Shown here piece after piece: positions 8,673 to 17,298 of a stretch of 64,000 nucleotides of DNA. How positions within the stretch are numbered: position 1 is the stretch's first letter; each line of letters starts with the position of its first letter. The notes beneath the pieces were generated by a model. That model did not search any database, was not told the DNA's origin, and was given only the letters and a program-made list of their open reading frames with translations. The DNA comes from Streptomyces sp. ISL-12. Its GTDB lineage: Bacteria; Actinomycetota; Actinomycetes; Streptomycetales; Streptomycetaceae. Where the stretch lies: NCBI RefSeq assembly GCF_018614415.1, contig NZ_JAGGOO010000060.1, forward strand, positions 31,953-95,952. Reading direction: 5' to 3'. The position numbers and the translations under genes were made by a program.

Positions 8673-8731
8673 CGTCTTCCTGGCTCCCGCCTCCCCCTCC
8701 ATCACCCCTCCGTCCCCGGTGAGGATCACCC

Positions 8732-9520
8732 ATGCGCACCGCCCTGCTCCAGAGCTCCGGCCACCCCGGCTCCGTCGCCGAGAACCTCGAGGTCCTCGAC
8801 GAGGCCGCGGGCCGGGCAGCCGCCGCGGGCGCCGGGCTGCTGGTGGCGCCGGAGCTGTTCCTGACCGGGTACGCCATCGGCGACGACGTGGCCCGGCTGG
8901 CCGAGCCCGCCGACGGCGACGCGGCCGACGCGATCGCCCAGACGGCCACCCGGCACGGCCTCGCCGTCGCCTACGGCTACCCCGAACGGGACGGCGACCG
9001 CGTCTTCAACTCCGCCCAGCTGATCTCCGCCGACGGCACCCGGCTCGCCGGCTACCGCAAGACGCACCTCTTCGGCCGCTACGAGCGCGACCACTTCACC
9101 CCCGGTGACCGGCCCGTCGTCCAGGCCGAGCTGGACGGTCTGACCGTCGGCCTGATGATCTGCTACGACGTCGAGTTCCCGGAGAACGTCCGCGCCCACG
9201 CCCTGGCCGGCACCGACCTGCTCCTGGTGCCGACCGCGCAGATGCACCCCTTCCAGTTCGTCGCCGAGTCCGTGGTCCCGGTGCGTGCCTTCGAGAACCA
9301 GATGTACGTCGCGTACGTCAACCGGGCCGGCGCGGAGGGCGAGTTCGACTTCGTCGGCCTGTCCGTCCTCGCCGGACCGGACGGCATCGCCCGCGCCCGC
9401 GCCGGCCGCGCCGAGGAACTGGTCCTCGCCGACGCGGACCCGGCCCTCCTCGCCGCCTCCCGCGCGGCCAACCCGTACCTGACCGACCGCCGCCCCGGCC
9501 TGTACGGCTCCCTCGCCTGA
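8732..9520 (+). CDS. davA: Carbon-nitrogen hydrolase, DavA-like 5-aminovaleramidase
   Basis: Nitrilase-superfamily amidase of 262 aa with the complete catalytic triad: Glu41 (LLVAPELFLTGY), Lys110 (YRKTHLFG) and Cys144 (GLMICYDVEFPEN). Recalled Pseudomonas putida DavA (264 aa) shares these blocks plus YGYPER, NSAQLI-like and NPYLTDLR-like ends, so I read this as the enzyme that turns 5-aminovaleramide into 5-aminovalerate. The next gene encodes the matching lysine 2-monooxygenase, which supports the pathway assignment. SD-like GAGG before ATG 8732 lies in the loop of a small hairpin GGTGaggatCACC. Other aliphatic or aromatic amides (for example indole-3-acetamide) remain possible substrates. 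Confidence 0.82.
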   Translation: MRTALLQSSGHPGSVAENLEVLDEAAGRAAAAGAGLLVAPELFLTGYAIGDDVARLAEPADGDAADAIAQTATRHGLAVAYGYPERDGDRVFNSAQLISADGTRLAGYRKTHLFGRYERDHFTPGDRPVVQAELDGLTVGLMICYDVEFPENVRAHALAGTDLLLVPTAQMHPFQFVAESVVPVRAFENQMYVAYVNRAGAEGEFDFVGLSVLAGPDGIARARAGRAEELVLADADPALLAASRAANPYLTDRRPGLYGSLA

Positions 9521-9523
9521 CAC

Positions 9524-9574
9524 CCCGGCACTTCCCGGCACTTTCTCCGCGTCTTCCCGACCTTCCCGGCACTT
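9524..9574 (+). repeat. 10-bp repeat in the davA-davB gap
   Basis: CCCGGCACTT occurs at 9524-9533, 9534-9543 and 9565-9574, filling most of the 85-nt gap before the ribosome binding site of davB. Confidence 0.8.
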
Positions 9575-9605
9575 CCGGCATATCCGCGCAAGGAGTCCGC
9601 ACCCC

Positions 9606-11303
9606 ATGACGTCCACGGTGCCCAACGCCGTCGAGCACACCGACGGGCAGCAGCCGCCGATCACCATGTTCGGCCCGGACTTCCCGTACGCCTACGACGA
9701 CTTCCTCGCCCACCCGGCCGGGCTCGGCCAGATACCCGCGACCGAGCACGGCACCGAGGTCGCCGTCATCGGCGGCGGACTGTCCGGCGTCATCACGGCG
9801 TACGAGCTGATGAAGATGGGCCTCAAGCCGGTCGTGTACGAGGCCGACCGGATCGGCGGGCGCCTGCGCACCGTCGGCTTCGACGGCTGCGACCCGGACC
9901 TGCGGGCCGAGATGGGCGCCATGCGCTTCCCGCCCTCCTCCACCGCCCTGCGGCACTACATCGACCTGGTGGGACTGGAGACCCGGCCCTTCCCCAACCC
10001 GCTCGCCGAGACCACGCCCTCCACCGTCGTCGACCTCAAGGGCGAGACCCACTACGCCGAGACCCTCGCCGACCTGCCCCAGGTCTACCGGGATGTCGCC
10101 GACGCCTGGGCCCGCTGCCTCGAAGAGGGCGCCGACTTCTCCGCCATGAACCGCGCCCTGCGCGAGCGGGACGTGCCGCGCATCCGGGAGATCTGGTCAC
10201 GGCTGGTCGAGAAGCTCGACAACCAGACCTTCTACGGCTTCCTCTGCGACTCCGAGGCGTTCCGGTCCTTCCGGCACCGTGAGATCTTCGGCCAGGTCGG
10301 CTTCGGCACCGGCGGCTGGGACACCGACTTCCCCAACTCCATCCTGGAGATCCTCCGTGTCGTCTACACCGAGGCCGACGACCACCACCGCGGCATCGTC
10401 GGCGGCTCGCAGCAACTGCCGCTTCGGCTGTGGGAGCGCGCGCCGGAGAAGATCGTCCACTGGCCGCACGGCACCTCGCTGCGGTCCCTGCACGCCGACG
10501 GCTCGCCCCGCCCCGCCGTGACCCGCCTCGACCGCACCGCCGGCGACCGTGTCACCGTCACCGACGCCGCCGGCGACATCCGCACCTACCGGGCGGCCGT
10601 CTTCACCGCCCAGTCCTGGATGCTGCTGTCGAAGATCGCCTGCGACGACGCGCTCTTCCCCATCGACCACTGGACCGCCATCGAGCGCACCCACTACATG
10701 GAGTCCAGCAAGCTGTTCGTGCCCGTCGACCGGCCGTTCTGGCTCGACAAGGACGAGGAGACCGGCCGGGACGTCATGTCGATGACGCTCACCGACCGCA
10801 TGACGCGCGGCACGTACCTCCTCGACGACGGCCCCGACAGGCCCGCCGTCATCTGTCTCTCGTACACCTGGTGCGACGACAGCCTGAAGTGGCTGCCGCT
10901 GTCCGCGCACGAGCGGATGGAGGTCATGCTGAAATCGCTCGGCGAGATCTACCCGAAGGTCGACATCAGGAAGCACGTCATCGGCAACCCGGTGACCGTC
11001 TCCTGGGAGAACGAGCCGTACTTCATGGGCGCCTTCAAGGCCAACCTGCCCGGCCACTACCGCTATCAGCGGCGCCTGTTCACGCACTTCATGCAGGACC
11101 GGCTCCCCGCGGACAAGCGGGGCGTCTTCCTCGCCGGCGACGACATCTCCTGGACGGCGGGCTGGGCCGAGGGCGCCGTCCAGACCGCGCTGAACGCGGT
11201 CTGGGGCGTCATGCGCCACTTCGGCGGGACGACCGACCCCGGCAACCCCGGGCCCGGTGACGTCTACGACGCCATCGCTCCCGTGGAACTCCCGGAGGAC
11301 TGA
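9606..11303 (+). CDS. davB: FAD-dependent lysine 2-monooxygenase-like flavin monoamine oxidase
   Basis: Flavoprotein of 565 aa. The dinucleotide-binding motif is at residues 54-61 (VIGGGLSG), followed by GLKPVVYEA and GGRLRT; the second FAD-contact block GVFLAGDDISW and EGAVQTALNAVWG lie near the C-terminus. Blocks such as ITMFGPDFP, GFGTGGWDTDFPNS, SMTLTDRMTRGTY and NPGPGDV match my recollection of P. putida lysine 2-monooxygenase DavB (560 aa), which converts L-lysine and O2 to 5-aminovaleramide, CO2 and water. The AAGGAG site before ATG 9606 is strong. With davA upstream this gives the first two steps of the aminovalerate pathway; the later genes (davD, davT types) are not in the window. 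Tryptophan 2-monooxygenase is the main alternative. Confidence 0.85.
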   Translation: MTSTVPNAVEHTDGQQPPITMFGPDFPYAYDDFLAHPAGLGQIPATEHGTEVAVIGGGLSGVITAYELMKMGLKPVVYEADRIGGRLRTVGFDGCDPDLRAEMGAMRFPPSSTALRHYIDLVGLETRPFPNPLAETTPSTVVDLKGETHYAETLADLPQVYRDVADAWARCLEEGADFSAMNRALRERDVPRIREIWSRLVEKLDNQTFYGFLCDSEAFRSFRHREIFGQVGFGTGGWDTDFPNSILEILRVVYTEADDHHRGIVGGSQQLPLRLWERAPEKIVHWPHGTSLRSLHADGSPRPAVTRLDRTAGDRVTVTDAAGDIRTYRAAVFTAQSWMLLSKIACDDALFPIDHWTAIERTHYMESSKLFVPVDRPFWLDKDEETGRDVMSMTLTDRMTRGTYLLDDGPDRPAVICLSYTWCDDSLKWLPLSAHERMEVMLKSLGEIYPKVDIRKHVIGNPVTVSWENEPYFMGAFKANLPGHYRYQRRLFTHFMQDRLPADKRGVFLAGDDISWTAGWAEGAVQTALNAVWGVMRHFGGTTDPGNPGPGDVYDAIAPVELPED

Positions 11304-11315
11304 CTGACACGGAAG

Positions 11316-12011
11316 TCAGCCCGGCAGTGGTGTGAGCAGCATGCGGCCCGCGAAGCCGACCGCCTCGTCGAGCCGTTCGGTGATCTCCCCGACCAGGTCG
11401 GGCAGCCGGCGCATCGTCCACAGGGTGCGGGCGGCGACCCAGGCGGCGTCGCGGGCCCGCTCCAGGCACCAGGAGTTGAGCAGATGGGTCAGCGGGTCGG
11501 CGATCTGGAGGAGATCGGGACCCGGCATCAGATCTTCGCGGACGCGCTCCTCCAGCGACACGAGGATCTCGCCCACCCGGTCGAACTCATCCTCCAGGTC
11601 CCCGGGTTCGCAGTCGAGCGTACGACAGGTGTCCACGACGGCGAGCGCCAGGTCGTGCCCGATGTGCGCGTTGATGCCCGCGAGCGCGAACTGCGGCGGA
11701 CGTACCTGGGGATGACGGCGGAACTGGAACAGGGGCCGCCAGCAGGCAGGCGGCCGGCGCCCGACCTCCACCGCGTCGACGGCGCCGAGGTAACGCTCGG
11801 CGAACCGTACGTCCAGCGTGCTCGCGGCCAGGGCGTCCGGGAACCGGCCGGTGTCGATGTCCCGGTCCACGGCTTCGGTTACGGTCAGATAGACCCGGTT
11901 GAAGACCGCCACCCCGTCCCGGGCTGGCAGCGTCGCGTCAAGAGCGCGCATCCGGGCGAGGACGGTGTCCATCGAGTCGATGGCCGTGGAGACGTGTCGA
12001 CAGTGCGCCAT
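11316..12011 (-). CDS. DUF5995-type conserved protein
   Basis: Soluble, mostly helical protein of 231 aa that I recognise as the DUF5995 type: an opening MDTVLARMRALDATLP, a middle with RYLGAVDAV, PPQFALAGINAHIGHDLALAVVDTC and a Trp-rich C-terminal helix (ARDAAWVAARTLW). The conserved GINAHIGHDL block is the most likely functional site; its two His and the Asp could bind metal. No clear ribosome binding site precedes ATG 12011; ATG at about 11972 is an alternative start. It is convergent with the flavin oxidase gene, 12 nt apart. The function is unknown. Confidence 0.75.
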   Translation of the reverse strand: MAHCRHVSTAIDSMDTVLARMRALDATLPARDGVAVFNRVYLTVTEAVDRDIDTGRFPDALAASTLDVRFAERYLGAVDAVEVGRRPPACWRPLFQFRRHPQVRPPQFALAGINAHIGHDLALAVVDTCRTLDCEPGDLEDEFDRVGEILVSLEERVREDLMPGPDLLQIADPLTHLLNSWCLERARDAAWVAARTLWTMRRLPDLVGEITERLDEAVGFAGRMLLTPLPG

Positions 12012-12113
12012 GGGGGCAGAGTCGCAGCTTCAGGGGGACGGAAGGAACGGCGGGCCCGTCGCTTCCCCGGAACGGGGTAACGCGCCCGCCGCGTGGGGGA
12101 GGGGATCCGTATC

Positions 12114-13337
12114 GTGTCCGGCCTTCGTACCAGGCGGCTGGCCGCGCGCAGGGCCGCGCGCCGGCGTGCCGCCCGCCGTGGCCTCATGGTCGCCGTGGCC
12201 GCCGTCGTCACCGTGACCGGCACGGTCGCCGGGACGCTGTCCGCGCTGGAGGAGGACGACGCCGGCGGCGGCCGTGCGGACGAGGCCCGGCCGTCGGTGA
12301 CCCGGTCGTTCCGGCCCGTCCACGAGCACGTCCCGCCGTCGCCCTCACCCTCCCCGCCGGTCTCGCGCTCCGCGCCCGCGTCGTCCGCGCCGCGGACGAG
12401 CCCGACACCCACGCCCACGCCCACGAAGACCACCGGGGAGCCGCGTACGGCCGCCCCGGCCGCCCGGCTCTACCGCCACCCCGACTCCCAGGTGCTCGAC
12501 TGGGTGACCGCCCACCCCGACGACCCGCGGCACGCGGTCATCGCCGACCGGATCGCCGACCGGCCCGCCGCCGTCTGGTTCGCCGACTTCACGCCGGAGA
12601 CCATCACCGGCCGGGTCCGCGCCGTCACCTCGGCCGGGGCGGCCCAGGGCCGGGTCCCGGTGCTCGTGCCGTACGCGATCCCCGACCGCGACTGCGGCGG
12701 TCACTCCGAGGGCGGGGCACCCGACCTCGCGGCCTACGACGACTGGATCGACCGCTTCGCCGCCGGGCTGGGCCCGCAGGAGGTCATCGTGATCCTGGAG
12801 CCCGACTCGGTCGCCCAGGCCGGCTGCCTGTCCGCCGCCGACCGCGCCGACCGCTTCGCCTCCCTCGCCCGCGCCGGCCGCGTCCTCAAGGAGGCCGGCC
12901 CCCGGACCCGGGTCTACTACGACGCCGGTCACTCCGGCTGGCACGCGCCCGGCAAGCAGGCCGGCTGGCTCAGGCAGGCGGGCGCCGCCTCGGCCGCCTC
13001 CTCCGACGGCGTCTTCAGCAACGTCTCCAACTTCCGCACCACCGCCGACGAGACCGCCTACGACCGCGCGGTGCTGGACGCCCTCGGCGGACCGGCGCAC
13101 CTGGGCGCCGTCGTCGACACCAGCCGCAACGGCAACGGCGCCCCGGCCGACGGCGCCTGGTGCGACCCGGCCGGGCGCCGGATCGGCCGCGCCCCGACGC
13201 TGACCACCGGCGAGGACCGGATCGACGCCTACCTGTGGGTCAAGCTGCCGGGGGAGTCGGACGGCTGCAAGGGCAGCCCCGGCACGTTCAGCCCGTCCTA
13301 CGCCTACGACTTGGCGCGCGGCGAGTCCTCCTCGTAG
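12114..13337 (+). CDS. Secreted or membrane-anchored glycoside hydrolase family 6 (endoglucanase/cellobiohydrolase)
   Basis: Protein of 407 aa. The N-terminus is Arg-rich with one hydrophobic segment (LMVAVAAVVTVTGTVAG) acting as signal or anchor, then a Pro/Ser/Thr linker to about residue 110, then a GH6 catalytic domain. GH6 hallmarks visible are VPYAIPDRDCGGHS, VILEPDSVAQ (the catalytic-acid aspartate, near residue 229), NVSNFRTT, VVDTSRNGNG and LWVKLPGESDG. No cellulose-binding module is present. GTG 12114 is chosen because GGGAGGGG sits 9 nt upstream; GTG 12093 is an alternative. The family inverts beta-1,4-glucan linkages outside the cell. In Streptomyces a single-domain GH6 may act on cell-surface glucan at hyphal tips (CslA-associated) instead of on plant cellulose. 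Confidence 0.88.
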   Translation: MSGLRTRRLAARRAARRRAARRGLMVAVAAVVTVTGTVAGTLSALEEDDAGGGRADEARPSVTRSFRPVHEHVPPSPSPSPPVSRSAPASSAPRTSPTPTPTPTKTTGEPRTAAPAARLYRHPDSQVLDWVTAHPDDPRHAVIADRIADRPAAVWFADFTPETITGRVRAVTSAGAAQGRVPVLVPYAIPDRDCGGHSEGGAPDLAAYDDWIDRFAAGLGPQEVIVILEPDSVAQAGCLSAADRADRFASLARAGRVLKEAGPRTRVYYDAGHSGWHAPGKQAGWLRQAGAASAASSDGVFSNVSNFRTTADETAYDRAVLDALGGPAHLGAVVDTSRNGNGAPADGAWCDPAGRRIGRAPTLTTGEDRIDAYLWVKLPGESDGCKGSPGTFSPSYAYDLARGESSS

Positions 13338-13345
13338 CCGTCGTC

Positions 13346-13381
13346 AGTCCTTGTCGTAGTCCTTGTCGTAGTCCTTGTCCT
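13346..13381 (+). repeat. 12-bp tandem repeat after the GH6 stop codon
   Basis: AGTCCTTGTCGT is repeated twice and followed by a one-base variant, starting 8 nt after the GH6 stop. Confidence 0.9.
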
Positions 13382-13515
13382 AGGTCGACGTGCCCTCGTC
13401 GAGCAGCGGCTCCTGCGTCTTGAGCAACCACGTTCACATCACTGAACCTGGGCGAGACCTGACCCGCGTACCATCTTCGAGGCGTGGACCAGGAGATCCT
13501 CTGAGGAGAGAGCCA

Positions 13516-13557
13516 GGTCACGCGGACAGTGACCCGAGCGCCCTCCGCCCTCGGGTC
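13516..13557 (+). promoter_or_regulatory. Nested hairpins between GH6 and uraA
   Basis: GGTCAC (13516) pairs with GTGACC (13529), and GACCCGAG (13531) with CTCGGGTC (13550). The two hairpins overlap at 13531-13534 so they are mutually exclusive. They could be a GH6 terminator or part of a switching leader for the permease; the base composition after them shows no U-tract. Confidence 0.4.
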
Positions 13558-13582
13558 GATGTGAACGATTGACCGCTCATCT

Positions 13583-13607
13583 TGTACTTTTCCGTTCGGT
13601 AAGTACA
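13583..13607 (+). promoter_or_regulatory. Candidate operator in front of uraA
   Basis: Perfect inverted repeat TGTACTT-N11-AAGTACA centred at 13595, 17 nt before ATG 13624. A second dyad CCGTTC (13592) / GAACGG (13608) interleaves with it. The regulator is not identified. Confidence 0.5.
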
Positions 13608-13623
13608 GAACGGAGAGTAACGA

Positions 13624-15018
13624 ATGTCCGGTTTCGGATGGAAGCTGCACGGAGACGGCAGGACCCTGGGACCAGGTGAGGTCGTCCGGCCGAACGAGCG
13701 GCTCACCTGGACCCGGACGATCGGGCTGGGCGCGCAACACGTCGTCTCGATGATCGGTGCGTGTTTCGTCGCCCCGGTACTCATGGGTCTCGACCCGAGC
13801 CTCGGCCTGATGGCCTCGGGTGTCGCGACCCTGTTGTTCCTCGTCCTGACGCGTGGGCGAGTCCCCAGCTACCTGGGCTCGTCGCTCTCCTTCGTCGGCG
13901 TCGCCGCCGTCATCGGCAGCCAGGGTGGCGGGCCGGCGGAGCTCACCGGCGCCTTGTTCGTCGTGGGGCTCGCCCTGGCCGTGGTCGGTCTCGTGGTCCA
14001 GCGCCTGGGCGCCAAGGTCATCCACGCGGTGCTGCCGCCGGCGGTGACGGGCGCCGTCGTCATGCTGATCGGCTTCAACCTGGCCCCGGTGGCCGCCTCC
14101 AGCTACTGGCCGCAGGACCAGTGGACGGCGCTCGCCACCATGCTCTTCACGGGCCTCGCCCTGGTCGTCCTGCGCGGCTTCTGGTCCCGGATCGCCATCT
14201 TCCTCGGCCTGGTCTTCGGCTACCTGCTCTCCTGGATCCTCGACCTCTCCCTGGGCAAGATCCACTCCATCGACGGCAGCGGCAAGGTCGTGGACCACTG
14301 GCGCCTGGACCTGACCTCGGTCAAGGAGGCCGCCTGGGTCGGTTTCCCCGACACGCACGCGCCCTCGTTCAGCGCGTCGGCGATCGTCGTGGCCCTCCCG
14401 GTGCTGATCGCCCTGGTCGCCGAGAACGCGGGTCACGTCAAGGCGGTCGGCGAGATGACCGGCGACCCCCTCGACGACAAGCTCGGCACCGCCATCGCGG
14501 CGGACGGCGCGGCCACCATGGTCTCCACGGTCGCCGGTGGCCCCGCCACCACCACGTACGCCGAGAACATCGGCGTCATGGCCGCCACTCGCGTGTACTC
14601 GACCGCCGCCTACATGTGCGCCGCGATCGTCGCCCTGTTCTTCGGCCTGTGTCCGAAGTTCGGCGCGTTCGTGGCCGCGATCCCGGGTGGAGTGCTGGGC
14701 GGCATCACCGTCATCCTCTACGGCATGATCGGCCTGCTCGGCGCTCAGATCTGGGTGCGCAACAAGGTCGACTTCAGCCAGCCGCTCAACCTGATCCCGG
14801 CCGCCGCCGGCGTCATCGTCGGTATCGGCGGCGTGACGCTGGAGATCACCGACAACTTCGAACTCAACGGCATCGCGCTCGGCACCCTCGTGGTGCTGAC
14901 CGGCTACCACGCGCTGCGCTGGCTCTCGAAGGCCGCGGGCACCTCGCAGGGCGGGCTCCTGGACGCCGGGACGACCAGCTACGACGACGCGGATCAGGGA
15001 AGCGGGAAGACCAGCTGA
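13624..15018 (+). CDS. uraA: Uracil permease, NCS2 (UraA-type) nucleobase:cation symporter
   Basis: Polytopic membrane protein of 464 aa with about 12-14 hydrophobic segments. The NCS2 signature is clear: QHVVSMIGACFVAP near residue 40, ALVAENAGHVKAVGEMTG near 264 (helix 8, with the substrate-binding Glu), and GGPATTTYAENIGVMAATRVYST near 305, which is the UraA-type block rather than the xanthine or uric acid one. It imports uracil with protons. GGAGAG precedes ATG 13624. The start is backed by conserved length. The operator-like inverted repeat and nested hairpins upstream suggest that pyrimidine availability controls it, but no pyr genes are nearby. Confidence 0.88.
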   Translation: MSGFGWKLHGDGRTLGPGEVVRPNERLTWTRTIGLGAQHVVSMIGACFVAPVLMGLDPSLGLMASGVATLLFLVLTRGRVPSYLGSSLSFVGVAAVIGSQGGGPAELTGALFVVGLALAVVGLVVQRLGAKVIHAVLPPAVTGAVVMLIGFNLAPVAASSYWPQDQWTALATMLFTGLALVVLRGFWSRIAIFLGLVFGYLLSWILDLSLGKIHSIDGSGKVVDHWRLDLTSVKEAAWVGFPDTHAPSFSASAIVVALPVLIALVAENAGHVKAVGEMTGDPLDDKLGTAIAADGAATMVSTVAGGPATTTYAENIGVMAATRVYSTAAYMCAAIVALFFGLCPKFGAFVAAIPGGVLGGITVILYGMIGLLGAQIWVRNKVDFSQPLNLIPAAAGVIVGIGGVTLEITDNFELNGIALGTLVVLTGYHALRWLSKAAGTSQGGLLDAGTTSYDDADQGSGKTS

Positions 15019-15690
15019 CGGAACGGGCGCATCGGGCGCGAGCGGGGCTGTTCAGCCGCTGTTCGCGCCCGTTGTCGTCTCTGCGGGCGGGGCGTCGGGT
15101 GCGCGTCCCAGGCCGAGAGCACCTGGAGCAACGCTCGTCACCGCCGCCGCCGTGCGGCGCTCTCGATCGGAAACGGAACCGCATCACCTGCGTTTGCCGA
15201 GACCCTTCTGGAACTGCTCACCACGGAGAACAGCGGTCCGACCGCTCTGTACGTCACCCTCAAGGCACAGATGACGGATCCGCTACGGCCGAGCCGAGTG
15301 CCGGTCACCACTCATACCGGACCTGAGGGGGGATCGGCCGCTTCGCCGAACATGTACGCCCCTCTGCCGCCCCCGCGTCCCCCGGGCGCGAGCGCGAGCG
15401 CCTCGAGCTTCTCACCCCCGCGAGCACGAGGTCCTCCTCTTCACCTGACGGCCCGGTGATGCCGTGCGGCGCGGCAAGCCGGCAGCAGCAGCAGCTCGTT
15501 CCCGCCCGCAGCTCATCCGATACGCCCCACGGCGGCCCCCCGGTTCTCAGGATCGGCCCAGGGTCCCCCGAGCGAGCTACCCGCCTGTCCTCTCTGGGGT
15601 GACGCGCGCCTCCGGTGGTCTCTTGTTGACTCGACTCGTCAACACAACGGCCGGGCAAGGCCGACCACCCCAGTAGCCAAGGACAACACC
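15019..15690 (+). other. Gene-poor gap of about 670 nt
   Basis: No frame combines a start, a ribosome binding site and Streptomyces-like codon use. A short stretch near 15190-15290 reads FAETLLELLTTENSG and LYVTLKAQMTDPL in one frame, possibly a decayed coding fragment, but no family is recognised. The final 60 nt contain the promoter region and the AAGGA site of the next gene. Confidence 0.5.
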
Positions 15691-17298
15691 ATGACCACAA
15701 CACACAGTTCCGCGCGGCACGGTTCCCCCAGAGGCCGCCGAATCGCCGCAGCTCTGCTGGTTTCCACGCTGGCGGGAACCGCACTGGTCGCGTGTGGTGC
15801 CGACGCCGAGGGCTTACGGCCGGCCAAGGTCTCCGGCAAGAGCGTCGGCGAGACCGCGGGCGACGCCGGGATCACCTGGGGCGAGTGCCCGGCCCTGGCC
15901 GAGGGAAAGACCCGTGACCCCCACCTGGCCTGTGGAACGTTGGAGGTGCCACTCGACTACCAGAACCCGGCCGGCATGAAGATCGACGTGGCGGTCTCCC
16001 GACTGTCCACCGCACAGCCCGGGAAGCGACGTGGAGTTCTGCTGCTGAACCCCGGCGGGCCGGCCCTGGGCGGTCTCGACATGCCCGGAACCATGGCGTC
16101 CACTCTGCCGAAGTCCGTGCTGGACCGCTACGACCTGATCGGTTTCGACCCGCGCGGCGTCGAACACAGCACCCCGCAGAGTTGCGGCCTGCAGGACCCC
16201 AGCGTGGCCGGGCTCTTCCCCTACCCTGCCGCGGACGGCTCGATCACCAAGAACGTGGCCCTCGCCAAAGCCGCCGCCAAGCAGTGCGCCGACACGGTGG
16301 GCAAGAACCTGCGGTACTACAACACCGCCAACACCGCCCGCGACATGGACCGCATCCGCCAGGCGCTCGGTGAGAAGAAGATCTCCTACTGGGGCCAGTC
16401 CTACGGCACCTACCTCGGCGCCGTCTACCGCTCCCTCTTCCAGGACCGCACCGACCGGATGATCCTGGAAGGCAACGTCGACCCCACCAAGGTATGGGCC
16501 GACCAGGTGGCGGACACCTGGGGCAAGGGCATGGCCGACCGGTTCCCCGATGCCGCCCGCGTCGCCGCTGCCCAGGCAAGCACCCTCGAGCTGGGCACGA
16601 ACGTCGCGCAGGTGACCCGCACCTACCTCACCCTCGCCGACCGGCTCGACCGCACGCCCGCAGCGATTCCCGGCTCATCGGTGTCGCTGGACGGGGCGCT
16701 GCTGCGGAACATGACCTACGCCCTGCTTCTGGACAACAACACCCTTCCTGTACTCGCCAAGTTCTGGAAGGCCGCCGACAACCTGACCCACGGCAGCACC
16801 ACGGCCGCCGACACCGCGGTTCTCGAGCAGGTGTTCGCCGACACGCCGACGTCCCCGGGCATCCCCGCGGACAACCAGGCCACCATGTTCATGGCTCTCA
16901 CCTGCGGCGACGCCGAATGGCCGCACGACGTCGACGGCTATGCCGCCCGCACCGCCGCCGACCGCGAGAAGTGGCCGCTCACCGCGGGCATGCCCGCCAA
17001 CATCTGGGCATGCGCCTACTGGGACAAGCCGGTTGAGGCGACCGTCGAGGTGGTGAAGGGCGGCCCGCGCAACACCCTGATCCTGCAGAACCGCCGGGAC
17101 AATGCCACCCCGTGGGAAGGCGGCGTCGGGCTGCACAGGTCCCTCGGCGCCGGCTCTGCCTTCGTCGGCGTCGACAACGGCGGGCACTACGTCTACGGCG
17201 AGGGCTCCGCCTGCGCCGACAAGGCCACCGTCGGCTTCCTGGCCACCGGCCACCTGCCGCACAAGGACGTCTACTGCACCGACGTCACCCAGAAGTGA
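15691..17298 (+). CDS. Secreted lipoprotein, alpha/beta-hydrolase tripeptidyl aminopeptidase (SlpD/SlpE/Tap family, S33)
   Basis: Exported peptidase of 535 aa. A type II signal peptide ends in the lipobox LVAC with lipidated Cys35, so the protein is membrane-tethered outside the cell. The alpha/beta-hydrolase fold shows an oxyanion region NPGGPALGG, the nucleophile serine in GQSYG near residue 236, the acid in RRDNATPW near 470 and the histidine in NGGHYVYG near 499; the fold ends in the TAP-like C-terminal domain. The family releases tripeptides from the N-termini of secreted proteins and supports growth on peptides. Only a weak AAGGA lies before ATG 15691. It stands alone, flanked on both sides by gene-poor gaps. 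Confidence 0.88.
   Translation: MTTTHSSARHGSPRGRRIAAALLVSTLAGTALVACGADAEGLRPAKVSGKSVGETAGDAGITWGECPALAEGKTRDPHLACGTLEVPLDYQNPAGMKIDVAVSRLSTAQPGKRRGVLLLNPGGPALGGLDMPGTMASTLPKSVLDRYDLIGFDPRGVEHSTPQSCGLQDPSVAGLFPYPAADGSITKNVALAKAAAKQCADTVGKNLRYYNTANTARDMDRIRQALGEKKISYWGQSYGTYLGAVYRSLFQDRTDRMILEGNVDPTKVWADQVADTWGKGMADRFPDAARVAAAQASTLELGTNVAQVTRTYLTLADRLDRTPAAIPGSSVSLDGALLRNMTYALLLDNNTLPVLAKFWKAADNLTHGSTTAADTAVLEQVFADTPTSPGIPADNQATMFMALTCGDAEWPHDVDGYAARTAADREKWPLTAGMPANIWACAYWDKPVEATVEVVKGGPRNTLILQNRRDNATPWEGGVGLHRSLGAGSAFVGVDNGGHYVYGEGSACADKATVGFLATGHLPHKDVYCTDVTQK

Noticed and set aside
8732..11303. Indole-3-acetamide (auxin) pathway reading of the oxygenase-amidase pair
   Set aside because: Possible in principle, but the sequence blocks fit the lysine DavA/DavB pair much better; kept as an alternative substrate only.
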